NCBI RefSeq assembly: GCF_009389715.1
Contig: NC_052402.1
Span: forward strand, 17,555,147-17,619,146
Direction: 5' to 3'
Length of the DNA: 64,000 nucleotides
From: Phoenix dactylifera
Lineage: Eukaryota > Streptophyta > Magnoliopsida > Arecales > Arecaceae
The position numbers were made by a program, and so were the translations under genes. Below, one piece after another: positions 59,695-64,000 of this stretch. The notes beneath the pieces are model-generated. The model was given only the letters and a program-made list of their open reading frames with translations. It was not told where the DNA came from and made no database searches. How positions within the stretch are numbered: position 1 is the first letter of the stretch; each line of letters opens with the position of its first letter.

Positions 59695-62325
59695 TGTTGG
59701 GAATTATATCCTAAATGTCAATCGTCAGCATGTTGATGATTGAATTTTGTAAATGAATTGACAAATCAATAAAGTTTTTTTTTTGGCATTATTCATCATT
59801 TTACATCTTCAAATGAACTCTTATATGATGAAGTTCTTAGGACTTATTAATGATAAAGGAGGATTTATCTTCGAGTCCTTAAACTAGTTCGCGACCAAAT
59901 GATATGTTGTTACAAGGATGACAGCATTATCGAGATTAGGTCATTGTGTGACACATACATTGGTTGTCCTCTTAACCAAGGAGTGTGAAGACACTGGTAT
60001 GCCACACAGGTGAAGTGTAGGAGTACATTTCACTGAACGTGACCAATTTCGGAATGCTCTACTGTCAAGAGATGTTCCGAGTAGATATGGGTATAAGTTT
60101 GGCCCTCTGACCTGAGACCGCAACATGTGACTAGCAAGCAACTCATTGTACTTTGGTACCGGACTACCTGAATTTCTAATTCAGTGACGGAAGGTCACTG
60201 GGTGCAGTCAAGTACTTGCGTAGTCAGTTGTGAGTCGAGATGGAATTGACCCCTCCTGAAAACAGGAGATAATGTCTTGTGATTAATTTAGCAAAACATT
60301 GGCCAGGATAATCTCAGTGAGGAGTCACGGGATATCTAAAGTTAATCACATAATAGATGTACTAATTATAGGGTTGACAGTAAGCACTAAGTCATCCTGG
60401 CATTAGGAGTCAAAGGGATTGAATTATACAGTAACCATAGTTCAGGGTTCTAGAATATTTGCTTCGCATATATTCGGCCTATCCGGACGTCAGGTACCAT
60501 TGCTAAATGGTCACATCGATTAGTGTAGGAAGTCGTTCCTATACTACCGGCTTAGGTTCGAACCTATGAGGTCACACGTATAGAAGATTCCTGATTGATC
60601 AAGAAGGCTGATGAATGATTAAGAATCATTCAGGAGTAATTTGGTCAATTCGATAGGCAAATTATCTTATAAAATAATTAAAGTAATTATCGGAGGATTA
60701 ATTAGTAATTAGATTGCTAATGAACTCAATTGGATTGAGTAATTAGACTAAAGATGAGCCAAATTGAATTAGATTCAATTCTGGGCTCAATCAGGGTTTT
60801 TGACCTGATTGGATTAGGTCTGAATCAAGAGGACTTAGGTTGACCAAATTAAATTAGATTAAATTTGTGCTTAATTAGAGATTGACCAAATTGGATTAGG
60901 TTCAACCCATGGTAATTGGATCATTCTAATTGTTAGGATTTAATTAAATTAAATGGGTTTGATCTGAAACTGTTCGGATCTTGAAATCCACTTGTCACAT
61001 ATCCATGCATGGCGCCATAAATTGATTTTTAATATGATTAAAAATTAATTTAATTTATTTAATGGTGCCATGGGATACTTGGCAACATTAGTGACCTCTT
61101 TCATCATTAGATGGGTCGAAATGGAGAGATAAATTCATGAAAAAAATTGGATAAGATCAAATTCTCTCTCTTCATGGCATATGTCATCCTTATCTTTATC
61201 TCACTTCTAATTAAGGTTGAATTTCGAATTTAATCACCACAAAATCACCACATGACCCTCTAATCTGATTGGGGGCATGGGAATTTCGAAATTGAAAGAG
61301 GGAAGTGGCAACATGATGAATGGTTTAGATTAAATCAAGCTTCATCATGTAATGGCACATGAACTTGAATTTTGAATTCAAAATTCAAAACCCCACAAAA
61401 TCCTCCACAAATATGGGATGGTTGGCATGAAGTTAGAGGGGATAGCAACATTAAAAGGACCTCCATCAGCTGGTGGTCGAATTCAAGAAAAAAAGAGAGA
61501 AAAAGAAGAAAAAAAGGGGAAAAGAAAAGAGAGGAACCCTAGTTCATGCATGGAAAAATTCTGCATTCAATCTAGCTGACTTCTTCCTCCTTTAAGTCCA
61601 TCGTACCATTGGTGTTAGGGGTCCCTGATAAGAATCTTTAGATCAGATCTAAGTTCTCTTCAATCCCTATAAACCTTTCCTCCAAGTTCTTCCAAGAAGG
61701 CGGATCAAAAGTTGATAGCGTTGGAAAGATCAAATTTCAGCTTCAAGAAATTCTGCGCAAGCTAGCACTTCCGCAAGATTGGATCTCTTCAGAAACTTCG
61801 CGTGTACTTCTCGTAGAGGCTATTCGTGTGTGTGGCTACGAAGTCAAGGATCAGATCCACAACTTTCATCCATTATAAAAGGTATTAATCTAGCATTAAT
61901 CATTTATTACGGTGTCAAGATCTAGGTCCGATTTTTCGAGGTTTTACCCTCTTTTGGGGCTCCTCACGGAGATATCTCCAGAATCCATTTGATGGATATT
62001 CGGAGATTAATTGGAATAGAGTTCTTAAGTTTCAGATCTGATAGTTAATCATGCATGAAAGTTTTAGCATAATTGTTTAAACGATTCCGGCATAATCCTA
62101 TGTGTTCTTAAGGTGTTGCTTTCTAGATTTGATCTTGTAAGCATGCATGAATTAAATTGTTTGATTCGATTTTTTCGCTGCATTTTTGAAACTTAAAAAG
62201 AACTATGTATGGCTTGATCCCCCTTATGAAGGGGTACGTAGGCAACCCGATCAGGTTCAGCCATGGTTTTCAAAAAAAAAAAAAATCAGCATGCTAAACA
62301 CCGAAGAACCTAGGATTCACTTTCA
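59695..62325 (+). mobile_element. Solo LTR, 2631 bp, with AGACT target duplication
   Basis: It starts TGTTGGGAATTATATCC and ends CACTTTCA. AGACT occurs directly before (59690-59694) and directly after (62326-62330), and the 36-bp minisatellite sequence continues across the gap, so the insertion is well defined. No gag or pol is inside. Near the end is a GGGTACGTAGGCAACC motif, common in some plant Gypsy LTRs. Family assignment is uncertain because 61,954-62,013 resembles a module in the Copia interior. Solo LTRs arise by recombination between the two LTRs of one element. Confidence 0.85.
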
Positions 62326-62930
62326 AGACTAACCACGGTCACATTTTTGGCCTGTGATAGGAAAACCAATATAACATGGTTAGTCTAGTGCCACATCTAT
62401 TAGTTTGATTATGCAAGTGTAAGTTGTGCTCATATATACACCCATCATACTATCTATCATAAGCAAATAATATCAAAATATGATTTAATACCAAAACCAT
62501 CATTAAAACATTCCGATCATAGCATATCATGCATATATAAATACAAAAATATTTATATTATGCAAGCTGGTGTACAAGAATTCTTACCTCTTTGCTGACA
62601 ACCCAGACAAGCTAATCACCTGCCCATATCGTGATTGACCAATCGGGGTGTATAGAACTCTTCTCAACGTCCTCTTGTCTAAAGAATTGTTTTTCTACCG
62701 AACTAAATTAATATAAAAAATTATCCGAGGTATCCGACAATCTAGAATTCTTTATTGATCCACTAAAAGGCTCCACCATCACGTAGCAACTCAGGATTAA
62801 CCAGCAACCCTCACAACTAATGATCTCTCTAGATCGAGCTAGAGAGAGAAAGTACCCATAGGAAGAAAGAGAAACTAGAGTATAAGATCTTGTTGGGCTT
62901 TTTTCTGTCCGGAAGACTTAGGCTCTATTT
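62326..62930 (+). repeat. R1 LTR-like repeat family, copy C, right half
   Basis: It continues copy C after the solo LTR: a further minisatellite unit, then AT-rich DNA, then a GCTAGAGAGAGAAAG stretch resembling 56,645-56,670 in copy A. It is interrupted at TTA (62,928-62,930) by the second PIF-like element. Confidence 0.5.
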
Positions 62931-64000
62931 GGGGGAGCTTTTGGAGGGCCAAAAAGCACTTTCTGGCCCTCCAAAAGCTTTAAGATAAAAAAGAGTATTT
63001 GGCAAAAATTTTGAAAAGGTGTTTTAGCTTTTCCAGAAAGCTGAAAACAGTTTTTAGGAGAATCTACATTTTGAAGCTTTCTGAAAAAGTACTTTTAGGC
63101 CACGTCGGGAAGCTATTTTTTTTATCAAAATATTTCCATTTAAAAGTCCATTTTTTCTCCCAAAATACTCCAACCTGCTGCCTCTTCCTCTCCCACCCAT
63201 CCCCTCCCTACCCCGCTTCAATGCCCACCCTCAAGGCCCTCTCCCCCGCCGCTGCCCCCGACGCCCTTTGCCTCTTCTCCCTCCTCTGTCGCTCCCTCTC
63301 CCCCGACCGCCTCTCCTTCGCCCTCCTCCTCAAAGCCACCTCTCTCTCTGCTGCTCTCGGCCGCTCCGTCCACTCCGTCCATGCCCTCACCCTCATCTCC
63401 GGCTTTACCGCCCACCCTCCCGTCGTTTCGCCGCCAGCTTCGATCGGCCCTCCCGAGAGCTTGATTGCCCCTTCCATGACCGCGCGGGTGAAGTGGGGCA
63501 AGGGAAGAAAAAAGGAGAGAGGAAGAGAAGAAAGAAAAAAAGGAGAGAGGGGAGAAGCTTCGGGAAGGAAGAAAAAGAAAGAAGAGAAGGAAAAGAAAAG
63601 AAAAAGACGAAAAGAAAAAAAAGAAAAGAAAAAGAAAGAAAAGAATAAATAAATAAATAAATAAAAATAAATATTTGTACTTGTTTAACTAATTTTATGA
63701 CCTAGATAGAAAATTTGTTAGAGAGATAAATAATCATCAAAAGGGTGAAAAATTAATTTATACTAATAATTATAATATTTTATACATTTATTATTGTATT
63801 ATACTATCAATATAATATTATATTTATTATACCATAATTCATTGATATGCAATGTTAAATAATTTAATATTATATTAAATTATTATGCTATAGTATACAA
63901 TATTATATTACTATATTATAATAATATTATATTACATTATAATAATATTATACTATATTATATATTTATGTATTAATATATATTATATTTATTATGCTCT
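62931..64000 (-). mobile_element. PIF/Harbinger-like element 2, inverted relative to element 1, running off the window
   Basis: The left end GGCTCTATTTGGGGGAGC follows TTA and matches the right end of element 1 in reverse complement. Further parts also appear in reverse order: a TCTCCCAAAATACTCC region, a GC-rich insert (63,220-63,490), a purine tract, (AATA)n, a block matching 735-825 reversed (TAATCATCAAAAGGGTGAAA) and an AT-rich block. The right end and second target duplication lie outside the window. Confidence 0.75.
63220..63440 (+). pseudogene. PPR-like gene fragment carried by PIF-like element 2
   Basis: The GC-rich insert translates to MPTLKALSPAAAPDALCLFS, then SPDRLSFALLLKA, GRSVHSVHALTLISGF. 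The pattern PDxxSFxxLLKA...GRxxHxxxxxSGF is typical of PLS-class PPR proteins near the N-terminus. It is unrelated in sequence to the P-class PPR gene at 24 kb. Only about one and a half motifs are present, so it is non-functional cargo. Captured gene fragments in such elements are known as Pack-MITEs or Pack-type elements. Confidence 0.5.

Noticed and set aside
62931..63200. Reading element 2 as part of a normal PPR gene
   Set aside because: The PPR-like fragment has terminal element sequence directly upstream, a purine tract directly downstream and too few motifs for a gene.

Overview
The window looks like nuclear DNA of a flowering plant, probably a monocot and possibly a palm. The evidence is plant-type spliced genes, very long repeat-filled introns, nested LTR retrotransposons and a fragment of plastid rbcL. 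The palm assignment is my inference from overall style, not from a diagnostic marker.

Layout. 1-8674: a PIF/Harbinger-like DNA element (TAA target duplication, GGCYCYATTTGGG ends) carrying a GC-rich insert and split by a young non-autonomous Copia retrotransposon (1053-7977). The two 1973-bp LTRs of the Copia element differ at about 14 sites, and each holds 23-24 copies of the perfect palindrome GAGTCGACTC. 8.7-13.8 kb: degenerate tandem repeats, two LINE 3' ends, and a dead partial copy of the next gene. 13.8-16.7 kb: an intact seven-exon WAT1-related (EamA) transporter gene. 16,667-21,179: an older, defective Ty3/Gypsy element (531-bp LTRs, AATTA duplication) whose 5' LTR starts 13 nt after the transporter stop codon. 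24.1-25.6 kb: an intronless P-class PPR gene. 29.2-29.9 kb: a two-exon early nodulin-like phytocyanin gene. 31,051-50,709, minus strand: a 15-exon gene for a PDIL5-4-type protein disulfide isomerase/ERV-like protein (485 aa reconstructed from splice sites), with introns up to 5.3 kb holding a TRIM element, palindromic GTACC-rich repeats and microsatellites. 51.4-64 kb: transposon debris only: a 50-bp minisatellite, several partial copies of one LTR-like repeat family, a third LINE end, an rbcL insertion, a Copia RNase H remnant, a 2.6-kb solo LTR with AGACT duplication, and the start of a second, inverted PIF-like element carrying a PPR-like gene fragment.

The four genes are not an operon and have unrelated roles: membrane transport, organelle RNA processing, cell-surface arabinogalactan-type protein, and ER folding/trafficking. 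The most unusual signals are the palindrome array in the Copia U3 region, the paired PIF-like elements with different GC-rich cargo, the LTR that forms the transporter's 3' end, and a hairpin module shared by two otherwise different retroelements.
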